Positions 18,873-28,900 are shown, numbered from the stretch's first letter. The stretch: DNA of 53,932 nucleotides from a bacterium (GCA_021801645.1 JAJYXT010000057.1:1-53932), one strand, 5' to 3'. Notes: generated by a model not told the origin, from the sequence alone. Made by a program: numbers and translations.

Positions 18873-19598
18873 TCAGGCCGGGCGGCGCCCCGTGTGGAGG
18901 GCCACGATCCCCAGGGTCATGCGCTGATAGCTCACCCTCTCGAAGCCCGCGTCCCGCAGCCAGCCCGCGACGACCTCGGGCCCGGGGAAGGCGGAGATAG
19001 AGGATGTGAGGTAGCGATACGCCCCGGTGCGTCCCAGAAGGAGGCGCGCCACCCGAGGGATCACCAGCCGGCTGTACTCGCGATAAAGGGGCCGCATCAG
19101 CGGCCGAGGGGAGCTGAACTCCAGGATCACCACCCGCCCGCCGGGGCGCAGCACCCGCCAGACCTCGCGCAGCGCCCGCTGGTGATCGGCGATGTTGCGC
19201 AGCCCGAAGGCCATGGTCACGGCTTCGAAGTCCCGCTCCGGTGCGGGCAGATCCAGGGCGTCCCCGACCCGAAACTCCACCTCCGGGACCGCCCGGGCGG
19301 CTAGAGAAAGCATCTCCTCGGTGATGTCCACCCCGATCACCACCCCTGACGGCCCCACCCGGCGCCACAGCAGGCGTGCCAGGGCACCGGTGCCGGTGCA
19401 CACATCAAGGGCACGCCCCCCCGGCCCCAGCCGCGTCAGCTGCGCTGCCCGCCTCCGCCACCGGCGGTCCTCGCCCAGGCTGAGAACCGCATTGAGCAGG
19501 TCGTATCTGCCGGCGATGCCGCCGAACATGGCCCGAACGGCAGGGGCCTCAGGCCGGCCCGCGGTGGGCAGCACCTCCTCCGCTTCATCCACCGTCAT
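18873..19598 (-). CDS. menG: Demethylmenaquinone methyltransferase (MenG/UbiE)
   Basis: A 241-residue class I methyltransferase. Family marks are FGGIAGRYDLLNAVLSLG at the N-terminus, the SAM loop DVCTGTGALA, and GLRNIADHQRALREVWRVL plus LRPGGRVVILEFS, all typical of UbiE/MenG. It adds the ring methyl group in the last step of menaquinone synthesis. Start: the ATG overlapping the MTAP-like stop (ATGA); the open frame upstream of that is a shadow. Menaquinone would also be the natural partner for a membrane complex like the Ehr complex, though nothing in sequence links them. Confidence 0.93.
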   Translation of the reverse strand: MTVDEAEEVLPTAGRPEAPAVRAMFGGIAGRYDLLNAVLSLGEDRRWRRRAAQLTRLGPGGRALDVCTGTGALARLLWRRVGPSGVVIGVDITEEMLSLAARAVPEVEFRVGDALDLPAPERDFEAVTMAFGLRNIADHQRALREVWRVLRPGGRVVILEFSSPRPLMRPLYREYSRLVIPRVARLLLGRTGAYRYLTSSISAFPGPEVVAGWLRDAGFERVSYQRMTLGIVALHTGRRPA

Positions 19599-20488
19599 GC
19601 GCTGAGCAAACCTTCGGCCGTACTTCCCTCCGGCGTGGTGGGGCGGGCGGCGCAGAGACAGGTCCGCTCCTCCGGCAGCGCCGCCAACGCGTCCAGAGCC
19701 ACCTTGCCCAGCTCCTCGGCCCCCTCGCGGATGATGGCCCGGAGCAACTCGAAATCCCACTCTGGCCGGACGCCCTCAGCGTAGTTCAAGACCATCTCCA
19801 CGGTCCCGAAGCAGGCACCTATCTCCCGGGCCAGATAGACATCGGGAGTGACCCCCTGGCTGATGACGTCGCCGCCGAGGCGCGCCAGCGCCGCGACCTC
19901 GGCGGCCGTCTCGGCCCGTGGCCCCTCCACAGAGGCGTGGATGGCGCGGTTGAAGGCGCGGGTCGCCTTCTCGGCGGCGAAGCGCCGCGAACGCTGCCAG
20001 AGCACCTCGCGGATGTCGGGACAGAACGGCTCCCGCATCGACACCGGGCGGCCCGGGGAGAGCCATCCCGACCGCTGCGGGGTGAAGTCGATGAAGTCAT
20101 GGGGTATGACCAGATCGCGGGGGTGGAAGTGCTGGGTGATGCTGGCGGCGCCGGACTCGGCCACGACTCGCACGACCCCGGCCTCCCGCAGCGCCCAGAA
20201 GAGAGCTAGGCTCCGGTGCTCCCTGCCCGGCGGCCCGGGCTCGAGAGCGGGAGCTGGCGCAGGTGCCGGACGGACGAAGATCAGCCGGCGGACCTCTCCC
20301 CAGTCGGTCCGAAGGGTGAGGAACTCCAGGTCGGGGGTCGTGCCGAATGGTGTGGGGAAGGCGGTGGGCCCGAGCACGACGGAGATCCTGGGATCGGTGC
20401 CGGGAAGCGCCGCCGGCTCGGTCCCGGAACGGCCCAGGAGGGCGTACTCCGCCCGGGGCAGCGGCGCTGCCTGATCACGGGAATCCAC
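19595..20488 (-). CDS. MTAP/PNP-family nucleoside phosphorylase-like protein
   Basis: A 297-residue protein resembling 5'-methylthioadenosine phosphorylase. Recognisable segments are AESGAASITQHFHPRD, IPHDFIDFTPQR and EGPRAETAAE (the EGPRFET motif). It is diverged at key places: the usual SNHREIxYRAN phosphate/ribose segment reads GREHRSLALFWAL, GMT becomes QGVTPDVYLARE, and the VTDYD base-binding aspartates read VLNYAE. It may therefore act on another nucleoside or be non-phosphorolytic. It is coupled to menG by an ATGA overlap. The GTG start lies 6 bases after a TATACT box, so the mRNA may be leaderless. Confidence 0.75.
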   Translation of the reverse strand: MDSRDQAAPLPRAEYALLGRSGTEPAALPGTDPRISVVLGPTAFPTPFGTTPDLEFLTLRTDWGEVRRLIFVRPAPAPAPALEPGPPGREHRSLALFWALREAGVVRVVAESGAASITQHFHPRDLVIPHDFIDFTPQRSGWLSPGRPVSMREPFCPDIREVLWQRSRRFAAEKATRAFNRAIHASVEGPRAETAAEVAALARLGGDVISQGVTPDVYLAREIGACFGTVEMVLNYAEGVRPEWDFELLRAIIREGAEELGKVALDALAALPEERTCLCAARPTTPEGSTAEGLLSA

Positions 20489-20494
20489 CAGCCG

Positions 20495-20500
20495 AGTATA
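20495..20500 (-). promoter_or_regulatory. Candidate -10 box TATACT, leaderless MTAP-like/menG transcript
   Basis: TATACT on the minus strand sits six bases before the GTG start of the MTAP-like gene, so transcription would begin at or within a base or two of the start codon. No Shine-Dalgarno sequence is present. The -35 region is not recognisable. Confidence 0.35.
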
Positions 20501-20557
20501 TGTGGAGCAATCCGAGGGTCCCGGGGCTGGAGTCGCTCCGCGCCGCCCCGATACGGC

Positions 20558-21544
20558 TCAGCCGGGCTCCAGGCGGAACTCCGCCAGCACCGGGAAGTGG
20601 TCGCTGGCCCGCCTCGCCACCTCGGCCAGGGGACCATGCCTGCCGACCACCTCGCAGGCGAGGAGCCGGTCGGCCAGGTCGGGCGTCGCGAAGAGATAGT
20701 CGATGCGCACCGCCGGGTGGTAGGTGGGGCAGGTGAACTCATCACCGTCGGGATGCAGCCGGCGCAGGCAGTCGACGTACCCGGCGGCGAGCATCTCGCT
20801 CACCACCTCCCGGGGCATCATGGCACCTACCACAAGGTCGGTGGCCTCCCCCTTGGGGACGAACTCGACCAGCGGCTGGAGCACCCAGGGGAGGCGAGGC
20901 ATGCCCTCTCTGGCCACCGGCGAGAGGTCCAGATCCGTCCCCCCGCCAGCCCCCACCGCCGCCTGGCGCCGGGCCGGCACCGGTCCCAGGGTCCCGTACC
21001 TCTCCAACGCTCCGGATCGGCGCCAATCGGACAGCAGCGAGAGGAATCCCGCCGCATCTACTCGCTCCCCGGGGGCGAGGGAGTTGAAGTCCCCCAGGAT
21101 CAGGTGGCGGTCGGGGTTGCCCCCTCGGGCCTGCTCACGCACCGCTCCCAGTTCGCGCAGGCGGTCCGGCTCTGCCCGTCCACGGCGCTGGAAGGCGGCG
21201 GTGAGGTGGACGGTGTGGATGGCGACCGGGCCGCCCGGTAGGTCTATGGAGACCTCCAGGGAGTTGCGGGGGAAGGCCCGGGGATCCTGGTGGTTGCGCC
21301 ATTCCCGGAGCGGTAGGCGGCTCAGAAGGCCCTGGTGCCGGAAGCGGGGGGCCCGTCCGAACACCGCCCGATAGCCGAGGCGGTCGGCGAGGCTGTACAT
21401 CGGCCGCGGGTCCTCGATCTCCTGAAGCGCGAGGACGTCGGCATCGATCGCCTGGACCATCTCCGCGATGGTGGCCCAGCGGCTTCCGCCGCCGGAAAGG
21501 ATGTTGTAGGTGGCAATCCGCAGCCGGCTCATGAGGTCGGGCAT
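20558..21544 (-). CDS. Endonuclease/exonuclease/phosphatase (EEP) family protein
   Basis: A 328-residue metal-dependent hydrolase of the EEP (DNase I-like) superfamily. Core motifs in order are ATYNILSGGG (Asn ligand), ALQEIED (metal-binding Glu), HTVHLTAAF, LILGDFNSL (DxN), YPAVRIDYLF-type RIDYLFATP and a C-terminal ASDHFPVLAEF (catalytic SDH). All catalytic residues are present, so it is probably active on DNA, a nucleotide or a phosphodiester; substrate is not predictable. The ATG at 21544 is preceded by GGGGA; an ATG four codons later is an alternative. A TAGAAT -10-like box lies 28 bases upstream (21577-21572). Confidence 0.87.
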   Translation of the reverse strand: MPDLMSRLRIATYNILSGGGSRWATIAEMVQAIDADVLALQEIEDPRPMYSLADRLGYRAVFGRAPRFRHQGLLSRLPLREWRNHQDPRAFPRNSLEVSIDLPGGPVAIHTVHLTAAFQRRGRAEPDRLRELGAVREQARGGNPDRHLILGDFNSLAPGERVDAAGFLSLLSDWRRSGALERYGTLGPVPARRQAAVGAGGGTDLDLSPVAREGMPRLPWVLQPLVEFVPKGEATDLVVGAMMPREVVSEMLAAGYVDCLRRLHPDGDEFTCPTYHPAVRIDYLFATPDLADRLLACEVVGRHGPLAEVARRASDHFPVLAEFRLEPG

Positions 21545-21619
21545 TCCCCAATTCGGGTTGGACTGGGGTCGATTCTAGGCTCCCAAATTGCGTGGACCGG
21601 GGGGAGGATACTTGAGGCC

Positions 21620-22453
21620 ATGCGAAAGGGATTGTTCCTGGCGCCCTTCGGGGAGTTCGCCGACCCCCGGCGGGTCTCGCAGTTGGCCGTGAGCGCCGAG
21701 CGGGCCGGCTGGGACGGTCTTTTCCTCTGGGACCATATCCTGGCCGACCCCGGGACCCCCGTGGCGGATCCATGGGTGACGCTGGCCGGGGTGGCAGCGG
21801 TCACCGAGCGACTTCGAATCGGGGCGATGGTCACCCCCGTGGCTCGGCGCCGGCCCTGGGTGCTGGCGCGCCAAACGGCCACACTTGATCGCCTCTCCGG
21901 CGGGCGGCTGGTGTTCGGCGTGGGGCTGGGTGACGACGGGTGGAGAGAGTTCAGCGCCTTCGCGGACCCTGATTCCCCGGCCAGACGTGCCGCGGCCCTC
22001 GATGAAGGGCTTGCCATCATCCGCTCCCTCTGGGCGGGGTCTCCTGTGGACAGCTCTGGTGCGGTCCACCGGGTGAATTCCCCGGCGTTCCTCCCCCGCC
22101 CTCTGCAAGACCCGATCCCCACTTGGGCTGCGTGCCGCTGGCCCCACCGCCGACCGCTCCGGCGCGCCGCGGCCCTGGAGGGCTGCTTCCCGATATTCGG
22201 AGGCGGTTGGCCGCCCCCTCCCCCCTCTCCCGACCAGGTGAGCGCGGTCCGGTCCGCGCTTCTGGACATGGGCGGCTCGCAGGAGGCAGATCTCGTTGTG
22301 ACCCACGCCAACTGGGCCCAGCCGCCCAGCGCGCGATCTGCGCTCGCGAGGATCGAGGCCGCCGGCGCCACCTGGTGGCTGGAGTGGTTTGGCCCGGAGG
22401 GGATCAGCCCCTCGAGCATCGAGCAGGTGGTCGGCGCCGGCCCTCCTTCCTAA
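21620..22453 (+). CDS. Luciferase-like (LLM class, F420-type) oxidoreductase
   Basis: A 277-residue member of the bacterial luciferase-like superfamily. It opens with KGLFLAPFGEFADPRRV, then WDGLFLWDHIL and DPWVTLAGVAAVTERLRIG, the pattern of F420-dependent oxidoreductases. RLSGGRLVFGVGLGDD forms the cofactor phosphate-binding turn. Shorter than the usual 300-350 residues. The ATG is preceded by GGGGGGAGG about 12 bases upstream; the longer open frame is a shadow. Divergent from the EEP gene with 75 bases between. The cofactor (F420 or FMN) is inferred from family. Confidence 0.82.
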   Translation: MRKGLFLAPFGEFADPRRVSQLAVSAERAGWDGLFLWDHILADPGTPVADPWVTLAGVAAVTERLRIGAMVTPVARRRPWVLARQTATLDRLSGGRLVFGVGLGDDGWREFSAFADPDSPARRAAALDEGLAIIRSLWAGSPVDSSGAVHRVNSPAFLPRPLQDPIPTWAACRWPHRRPLRRAAALEGCFPIFGGGWPPPPPSPDQVSAVRSALLDMGGSQEADLVVTHANWAQPPSARSALARIEAAGATWWLEWFGPEGISPSSIEQVVGAGPPS

Positions 22454-22481
22454 CCCGGCGATCGGGGATAGACTCCAGAGG

Positions 22482-23081
22482 ATGGCAGGACTCCGGGCCC
22501 GATGGGCAGCGTCTCGGATCCCAGACGGTAGGGCTCTGCTCTCCCAGGTCGTCACCAGCAGACTGGCGCTCACGGTCAGCCTGGCCCTCCTGCTGGGGGT
22601 GGCCGTCTCCCTGGCGTCCTTTCTCTTGCAGACTCACTATCAGGAGGTCTTTGCGGCCGGAGGGCGGCTCTCCGGGTGGCAGGAGTTCCTGCGGCTGGGA
22701 GCCCCCTGGCAGGCCCTGCCACCGGTGCTGGCGGCCACTGTCCTCGCTGCCCTCGGCTGGCTGCGCCTCCGATCCGCAGCTCCCGAGCCGTCCTGGAGCG
22801 CTTCATCCGACCGCCCGCCCTCTGCCTCGCGGCTCCGGGCTGGCCTCCGCCGCGAGCGGTTGGTGGTCCTGGCCGCGGGTGATGCCGCCCGGGTGCTGGG
22901 GTCGGTGGCCGTGATCCGCCTCTGCCTCTACGCCGGCCTGAGCCTTTGGGGCAGCCGGCTGGCGGCGGACACCCTAACTGGTGTGCTGGCCGAGGCCGCG
23001 GCCTGGGTGTTGTTCGCCGCGGTGGCCGAGGCCTGGCGTCGCCGTTATCTGGGGCTTCTGGAGAGCTGGGGTGTCAGCTGA
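22482..23081 (+). CDS. Membrane protein of unknown function
   Basis: A 199-residue protein with about four hydrophobic segments (roughly residues 24-46, 66-88, 120-150 and 165-190) and arginine-rich loops. I recognise no family. It starts at ATG 29 bases after the F420-type gene and overlaps the start of the glutaredoxin-like gene by 11 bases, so the three are probably one transcript. A role in thiol or membrane quality control would be only a guess from its neighbour. Confidence 0.65.
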   Translation: MAGLRARWAASRIPDGRALLSQVVTSRLALTVSLALLLGVAVSLASFLLQTHYQEVFAAGGRLSGWQEFLRLGAPWQALPPVLAATVLAALGWLRLRSAAPEPSWSASSDRPPSASRLRAGLRRERLVVLAAGDAARVLGSVAVIRLCLYAGLSLWGSRLAADTLTGVLAEAAAWVLFAAVAEAWRRRYLGLLESWGVS

Positions 23082-23340
23082 GCCGTCCCTGATCCTGCTC
23101 ACCCGGCCCGGCTGCCACCTCTGTGACGGGGTCCGGGAGCCGCTGTCCACGCTGGCTCGGCTCCACGGCCTGCATCTCGACGAGCTGAGCGTGGAGTCCG
23201 ATCCCCAGAGGGAGGAACAGTTCGGGCAGCGCATCCCGGTCCTGCTCTGGGGCAGCGTGGTCGTGGGCGAGGGCCGGTTCAGCCCCGAGGAGGCCATCGC
23301 CCGGGTTGTCCAGCCGGACGCGGGACTAACGATCCGGTAA
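23071..23340 (+). CDS. Glutaredoxin-like thioredoxin-fold protein
   Basis: A small protein of 89 residues with the thioredoxin-fold opening LILLTRPGCHLCDGVREPL. The CHLC (CxxC) pair is at the start of helix one, and the cis-proline segment RIPVLLWG is present later. It matches the DUF836/glutaredoxin-like family, which reduces disulfides or mixed disulfides in the cytoplasm. The GTG start lies inside the end of the upstream membrane-protein gene. Longer in-frame extension upstream is only a shadow. Confidence 0.83.
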   Translation: MSAEPSLILLTRPGCHLCDGVREPLSTLARLHGLHLDELSVESDPQREEQFGQRIPVLLWGSVVVGEGRFSPEEAIARVVQPDAGLTIR

Positions 23341-23351
23341 CAGCGTCTGGG

Positions 23352-24935
23352 ATGGCGGCGCACCGGCCTAAACTCGAGCCGATGCCAAGATCGCGACAGC
23401 CCGCCGCGCCGGTCATGGAGCTCACGGTCGTAGTCCCGACGCGCAATGAGGCGGGAAACGTTCCGCTCCTGATCCAACGCCTCCGCAATTCGCTGGCGGA
23501 GCTGCCGTTCGAGCTGCTGTTCGTGGACGACAGTGACGATGGCACCACCAGGATCCTGCGTGAGGCTGCGCGCAAAGATCCCCGGATCGCCATGATCCAC
23601 CGTCGTCCGGAGGGGCGGCTGGGGGGCCTGAGCACCGCGGTCGTGACTGGGATGGCGCGAGCCCGGGGACGGCTCGTATGCGTCATGGATGGCGACCTGC
23701 AACACCCACCCGAACTGATTCCGGAGATGGTCGCAAGGGCCCGCGCGGGAGCGGACCTGGTGGTGGCAAGTCGCTACCTCCCTGGTGCCACCAGCCGGGG
23801 ACTGGGGAGCTGGAGCCGACGCCTGGTGTCTCGGGGCGCCACCCGCGTAGCCAGGACCCTGTTCCTCGAGGCCAGGGCCAGCACTGACCCCCTGGCGGGC
23901 TTCTTCCTTTGCCGAACCGACCTGATCCGCGGCCTGGAGTTCCGGCCGGTTGGATTCAAGATCCTGCTGGAGCTGCTCGTATGCACCCCAGGATCACGGG
24001 TCGCCGAGGTCCCGCTGGACTTCCAGCCCCGCGGCGCAGGGGAGAGCAAGGCGACTATCGCGCAGGGCTGGCTGTACCTTCAGCACCTCTGGTCTCTGAT
24101 CAGGGACGTTCCCGGTAGCGCCCGCCGCTGGAAGTTCGCGGCTGTCGGCCTGAGCGGCCTGGGCATCCTCCTCGCTGCCCTGGAGGTTCTGGGCGCCTGG
24201 CTGGGCTGGCCAGCACTCCTGGCCTGGGCCGGCGCCTTCGCCCTGTCCCTGGCCTGGAACACCGTTCTTAACCTGCGCCTGACCTTCGCCGACCTACGCC
24301 GGGAGCGCTCCCCGCTCCTGAGGGGATACCTGCTCTCGGCCCTCGGCTCCGGCGCAGTCCAGCTGCTCGCCTTCCTCGGACTGCGCTACACCGGCTTACC
24401 GCTGGTGGTCGAGGGCCTCGTGGCCGCGGTGGCGGGCATGGCCGTCAACGCGGTGGTGAGCCTGCGACTCGTGCGCTGGGGTCGGCGGGTCCCGGACAGC
24501 CCGGTGGGGTCCCTGGCACTGCTCCAGCGGCTAGCCCGCGCGGCACGAGCCGACCAGGCCGCCCTCCTCGGGGCCGACATGGCGGTTCTGGCCAGCTACC
24601 CCGGCGAGCAGTACCGCCCCACCCGCACCGTGCGGGACCTGTGGCGGCGGGCGGGAACCAGCGGCCAGGCCATCATGTGGACCACGCCGCCGTCCGGGCG
24701 CGCCCAAGCCCGGGCCAGCGTCGGCGTCGACTCCATCATCGTCATCCCCGCGGCGGCGGGGCCCCGCGACGGGGCCCGCGTGGTGCTCCTTCGCCACCGC
24801 CGCACCCCCTTCACCAGCGCCGATCTGGACGCTGCCATGCGCCAGATGCAGCGGCTCGGCCGAGCAGACGCGCGGGCGCAAGCCACGAAGGTGCCCCCCA
24901 CCAGCTCGAGAATCAGTCCCGACCCAGTCCGCTGA
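23352..24935 (+). CDS. GT2 glycosyltransferase fused to GtrA-like membrane domain
   Basis: A 527-residue fusion. Residues ~22-240 are a family-2 glycosyltransferase of the dolichol-phosphate mannose synthase type: VVVPTRNEAGNV, LFVDDSDDGT, VMDGDLQHPPELIPEM and an NxGxxKILLEL-like FKILLELLV. Residues ~260-380 hold four membrane helices of the GtrA/DPMS type (WNTVLNLRLTFADL). The last ~140 residues are a soluble tail that I do not recognise (ADMAVLASYPGEQY, DSIIVIPAAAG). It should transfer a sugar to polyprenyl phosphate at the membrane. The start could also be the ATG at 23382 or the one before ELTVVVPTR. Confidence 0.85.
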   Translation: MAAHRPKLEPMPRSRQPAAPVMELTVVVPTRNEAGNVPLLIQRLRNSLAELPFELLFVDDSDDGTTRILREAARKDPRIAMIHRRPEGRLGGLSTAVVTGMARARGRLVCVMDGDLQHPPELIPEMVARARAGADLVVASRYLPGATSRGLGSWSRRLVSRGATRVARTLFLEARASTDPLAGFFLCRTDLIRGLEFRPVGFKILLELLVCTPGSRVAEVPLDFQPRGAGESKATIAQGWLYLQHLWSLIRDVPGSARRWKFAAVGLSGLGILLAALEVLGAWLGWPALLAWAGAFALSLAWNTVLNLRLTFADLRRERSPLLRGYLLSALGSGAVQLLAFLGLRYTGLPLVVEGLVAAVAGMAVNAVVSLRLVRWGRRVPDSPVGSLALLQRLARAARADQAALLGADMAVLASYPGEQYRPTRTVRDLWRRAGTSGQAIMWTTPPSGRAQARASVGVDSIIVIPAAAGPRDGARVVLLRHRRTPFTSADLDAAMRQMQRLGRADARAQATKVPPTSSRISPDPVR

Positions 24936-24966
24936 GCCCACCCCGGCCGGCTGGGATAGTGGCCGC

Positions 24967-25926
24967 ATGACAGCTCTCGGCCAGGGGCGGCGGGCAGCAC
25001 GCCTGCTGCATCCGGTTCGGCACCGGCTACTGCCCTGGGTCGTCCTGGCGGTGGCGGTCGGGCTGGCGGTGCCCACCACGTCGAGCGCCCTGGTACCGGT
25101 GGTCCCCGTCCTCCTCGCCGGGCAGGTCCTCGGGGTCTCCCTGAACCTGACGCCGGCGGACTTCCGCGCGGCGGCCCGCCGCGCCCATCTGGTGGGAGCT
25201 GCGCTGCTCCTTGAATGGACCGTCCTGCCCGCCCTGGCATTGCTGGTCAGCAGGGCGATTCCCAGTCGGGAGCTGGCTTCGGGAGTGGTCATCTGCGCCA
25301 TCGCCCCGGCGGAGATCACCTCTGGGCTCATGGCCGCGGTCGCGGGTGGGGACGCGGCGCTGGCGACCTCGATCATGGCCGGCTCCCTCGCCCTCGCCAC
25401 CGTTCTCGTTCCCGTCTGGCTGGGGCTGGCGCTGGGTGGGGCTGCTCACTTCAACCCCCTCTCGTTGGTGGGTGAGCTGGGGCTATCGGTCCTGCTTCCG
25501 CTCTTGGCGGGGGTGTTGTTGAGAGTCCGATTCCCCAGTCTGGCCCGTCACCGCCACATCTTTCTCGACCTGAGCGCCGCCTGCCTTGTGCTCGTGGTCC
25601 TGGCGGGCATGGGCCCGGCGCGTCCGGCCCTCCTCTCCGCCACTCTCCTGCCCATCGTTCTGCTGGCGGGCGCGATTCTCCTGGCTGGAGGCGCCCTGGG
25701 ATGGGGGCTCGGCCGCGGGCTCTCCCTCCCCCGTCGCACGGCGGCTGCGGTGGGGTTCCCGGTGGCCATCCGGGAGTTCGGGGTGGCGATCGCCGTGGCC
25801 GTGGCGGTGCTTCCTCGGGCGGCTGCCGTGGCCGGCGTCTACGGCATCCTCATGGTGGCTGGGGCCGGCACGGTGGCCGCCTGGCTGGGGCGTCCAGCCC
25901 TCAGTGGTAGTCATGTGAGGCGCTAG
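24967..25926 (+). CDS. Bile acid:sodium symporter (BASS)-like transporter
   Basis: A 319-residue integral membrane protein with about nine to ten hydrophobic segments and a repeated-half architecture. CAIAPAEITSGLMAAVAGGDAAL matches the discontinuous-helix substrate region of the BASS/ArsB(ACR3)-like superfamily; FPVAIREFGVAIAVA is the equivalent in the second half. It would carry an organic anion with sodium; the substrate is not known. Its last 26 bases overlap the 3' end of dnaE2 on the other strand. Confidence 0.75.
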   Translation: MTALGQGRRAARLLHPVRHRLLPWVVLAVAVGLAVPTTSSALVPVVPVLLAGQVLGVSLNLTPADFRAAARRAHLVGAALLLEWTVLPALALLVSRAIPSRELASGVVICAIAPAEITSGLMAAVAGGDAALATSIMAGSLALATVLVPVWLGLALGGAAHFNPLSLVGELGLSVLLPLLAGVLLRVRFPSLARHRHIFLDLSAACLVLVVLAGMGPARPALLSATLLPIVLLAGAILLAGGALGWGLGRGLSLPRRTAAAVGFPVAIREFGVAIAVAVAVLPRAAAVAGVYGILMVAGAGTVAAWLGRPALSGSHVRR

Positions 25927-28900
25927 GGGCGGTGCCGGCCGCACCCTCGGGCAGGGCCAGAAGCCGCTCCACCGCCATGCTCACCACCCCGTCCACCGCC
26001 CGCATCACCCCCTGAGCACAGATCAGGGGCCGGTGATGAGCCAGCTGGCGGTGCCGGCGATGCACCTCAGGCGGGATCACCAGGTCCAGGTGTCCAGTCT
26101 CGTCCGCCAGGGTGAAGAACCGCATGCCGTGCGCCGAGGGGGGAGCCTGCCGCGTGATCACCAGCCCGAGCACCGTGAGCCTGGCCCCCGGCTCAGCGGC
26201 CCGCGCCTCCTGCAGCCGGACGGCACCGAGGACGGCCAGCCGGGGGCGCAGCAGCTCCACCGGGTGGGGTCCGGTGCTGAGGCCCAGGAAGCGATAGTCG
26301 GTCTCCAAACGCTCCTCCGGCGTCATGGGGGGCAGAGGCGGGGGTGGGGCCGGCAGGGGCAGGAGCCAGGGCTGGCCTGAGGATTCGATCTCATCCTCGA
26401 TCCCACGGAGCCTCCAGAGCAGCTCCCGGCGCGGCACCGCGAAGCCATCCAGAGCTCCCACCAGGACCAGCGCCCCCATAGCCTCCCGGCTGAGCCGGGT
26501 GCGGAGCCAGAACTCCTCCGGGCTTGCGTACCCCCCGCGCCGGCGCTCGGCGTCCAGCCGCTCGCCCCAGACCTCGCCCACCCCCTTCACGTAGTTGAAC
26601 CCCAGGCGCACCGCCAGCCCACCGCCCTGCCGCTCCACCCGGCAGCGGGAGGCACTGTGGTTCACATCCACCGGCAGCACCGCAACCCCATGGCGGCGGG
26701 CGTCATCCACCAGAACCGAGGGATGGTAGAAGCCCATCGGCTGCAGGTTGAGAAGCCCCACCAGGTAGGCCTCCGGGTGGTGCAGCCGCAGCCAGGCGGT
26801 CTCGTACGCGGTCCGGGCGAAGGCGGCGGCGTGACTGCGGCAGAAGCCGAACTCGGCGAACCCCCGCACCGCGGCGAACAGCTCGGCCCCGATCCCGGCC
26901 TCCACTCCCTGGGCCCGGCAGCCGGCAAGAAACTCCGCCTCCAGGGAGTCCATCTCCTCCCTGGAGCGATGCCGGTTCATCGCCCGCCGGAAACGGTCCG
27001 CCCGGGCGGCGCTGAAGCCCGCCAGGCCCATGGCTATCTCGATGATCTGCTCCTGGTAGAGGATCACGCCCAGGGTGTCCCGGAGGATGGGCTCCAGCCT
27101 CGGGTGCAGGTAGCGGACCGGCTCCTTTCCCTGGCGGCGACGCAGGTAGGGATGGACCGCCTTCCCCTGGATAGGCCCGGGGCGGATGATCGCCACCTCC
27201 ACCACGAGATCGTTGAACTCCCGAGGACGGGCTCGAGGCAGGGTCTGCTGCTGGGCACGCGACTCGATCTGGAAAACCCCCACGGTGTCGGCGCGGGAGC
27301 ACATCTCGTAGACCTCGGGGTCGGCCAGGTCCAGCCGGTCCAGATCAGGGCGTCCCTCCCCCACCCGTTCCAGCTCGGTCAGCGCCTCCTCCACCGCGGA
27401 TAGGGTGCGCAGGCCCAGCAGATCTATCTTGATGAGGCCCAGATCCTCGACGTCATCCTTGTCAAACTGCACCACCACCCGGCCGGCACGGGTGGCCCGC
27501 TCCAGGGGAGCGATGTCCCAGAGCGGCTCCCCCGTGACCAGCATCCCGCCGACGTGAATGGAGAGGTGCCGCGGAACCCCGACCACCTGATCCACCAGCT
27601 CCGCGAACTGCCTCCATTCCCGAGCCGACATCGCCTCGGAGGGTGCCCGGCTGGCCACCGCCAGAAGCCGCTCCACCAGGGTCGTTCCTCCCTCGCCCTC
27701 CACGTCCCGGTCCACGGCCTTGGCCAGCTGCTCCAGGAGCCGGTCAGGGATCCCGAGGGCGGCCCCGACCTGTCGCAGCGCCAGGCGCAGGCGGAAGGTG
27801 ATGACCGTGCAGACCATCCCGGTGCGCTCCTCGCCGTAGGTGTCGTAGACGTGCTGGATGAGCCGCTCGCGGTGAGTGGTGGAGACATCGATGTCGATGT
27901 CCGGAGTGCTCTCCATGCCCTCGTGGAGGAAGCGCTCGAAGAGAAGGTTGTGGGCCAGAGGATCGACCCTGGTGATCCCCAGGAGGTAGGCGACCAGACT
28001 GTCCGCCGCCGAACCCCGGCCCTGGGCTGGGATCCGCTCCCGGCGGGCGAACTGCATCAGCTCGGCCACGATGAGGAAGAACTCCGCCAGGCGGCAGCTG
28101 CCGATCACCTCCAGCTCATGGGCCAGCCGGGCATCCACGGCCTCCCGCGGACCGGGGTAGCGGTCCGGGATCCCCTCCTCACAGAGCTGCCTCAGCCGCA
28201 GGTCGGGGTCCACTCCCGGGGGCAGTCTCAGGCCAGGGAAGCGGCTGTGGCGGAAGTCCAGCTCCAGGTCGGCTCGAGAGGCCAGCTCAGAAGCCCCCAC
28301 CATGGCCTCAGGGTGGGGCAAGAGCTCGGCCAGCCCCGCTCCGTCTCGCATCCAGTACTCGTGATTGGGCAGGAGCAGGCCGGAGGCCGCCGCCTCCTCC
28401 AGCGTGCAGCCGTGGCGAATTGCGGTCAGCACATCGAGGAGTCGGCCGTCACCGGGACGGGCATAGCGGGGCGTGGCGCTGGCCATGATCGCCACTCCCA
28501 ACTCCGCAGCCAGAGAGGCGGTCTCAGCGGCCAGCCAGTCGTCGCCGGGGTGCAGGTGATGCTGCAGGCAGAGATAGATGTTGTGTGGCGCCAGTTGTGC
28601 TTGGAGAGCGGCCAGAGCCTCTCTCGCCACCGGCCGCTCCCCCCGCCCCAGCGCCCGGCTCACCGGGCTGTGCGGCCCCCCGAGAAGGAAGACGCAGCGG
28701 TCGAGATCGCCAGCCCGCACCCAGTGCTCCGCTGCCACCCGGACTCGGGAGTCGTGGCGAATCCGCTCGCTCAACCCCGCCGGCCGGCGGGCATCCCGCT
28801 GCCCCGATTCGGCAGCCCCAGCCGCTCTCCCCAGCACCTCGTCCAGGCCCTCGAGGCACAGCCGTGGAGCCCCCTTGACGCCGGCGAGCTGGGCTCGGCT

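Noticed and set aside
22573-22575. Long minus-strand frames opposite the F420-type oxidoreductase gene (around 21529-22573)
   Set aside because: They are antisense shadows; the plus-strand frame has the luciferase-like motifs and a ribosome site.
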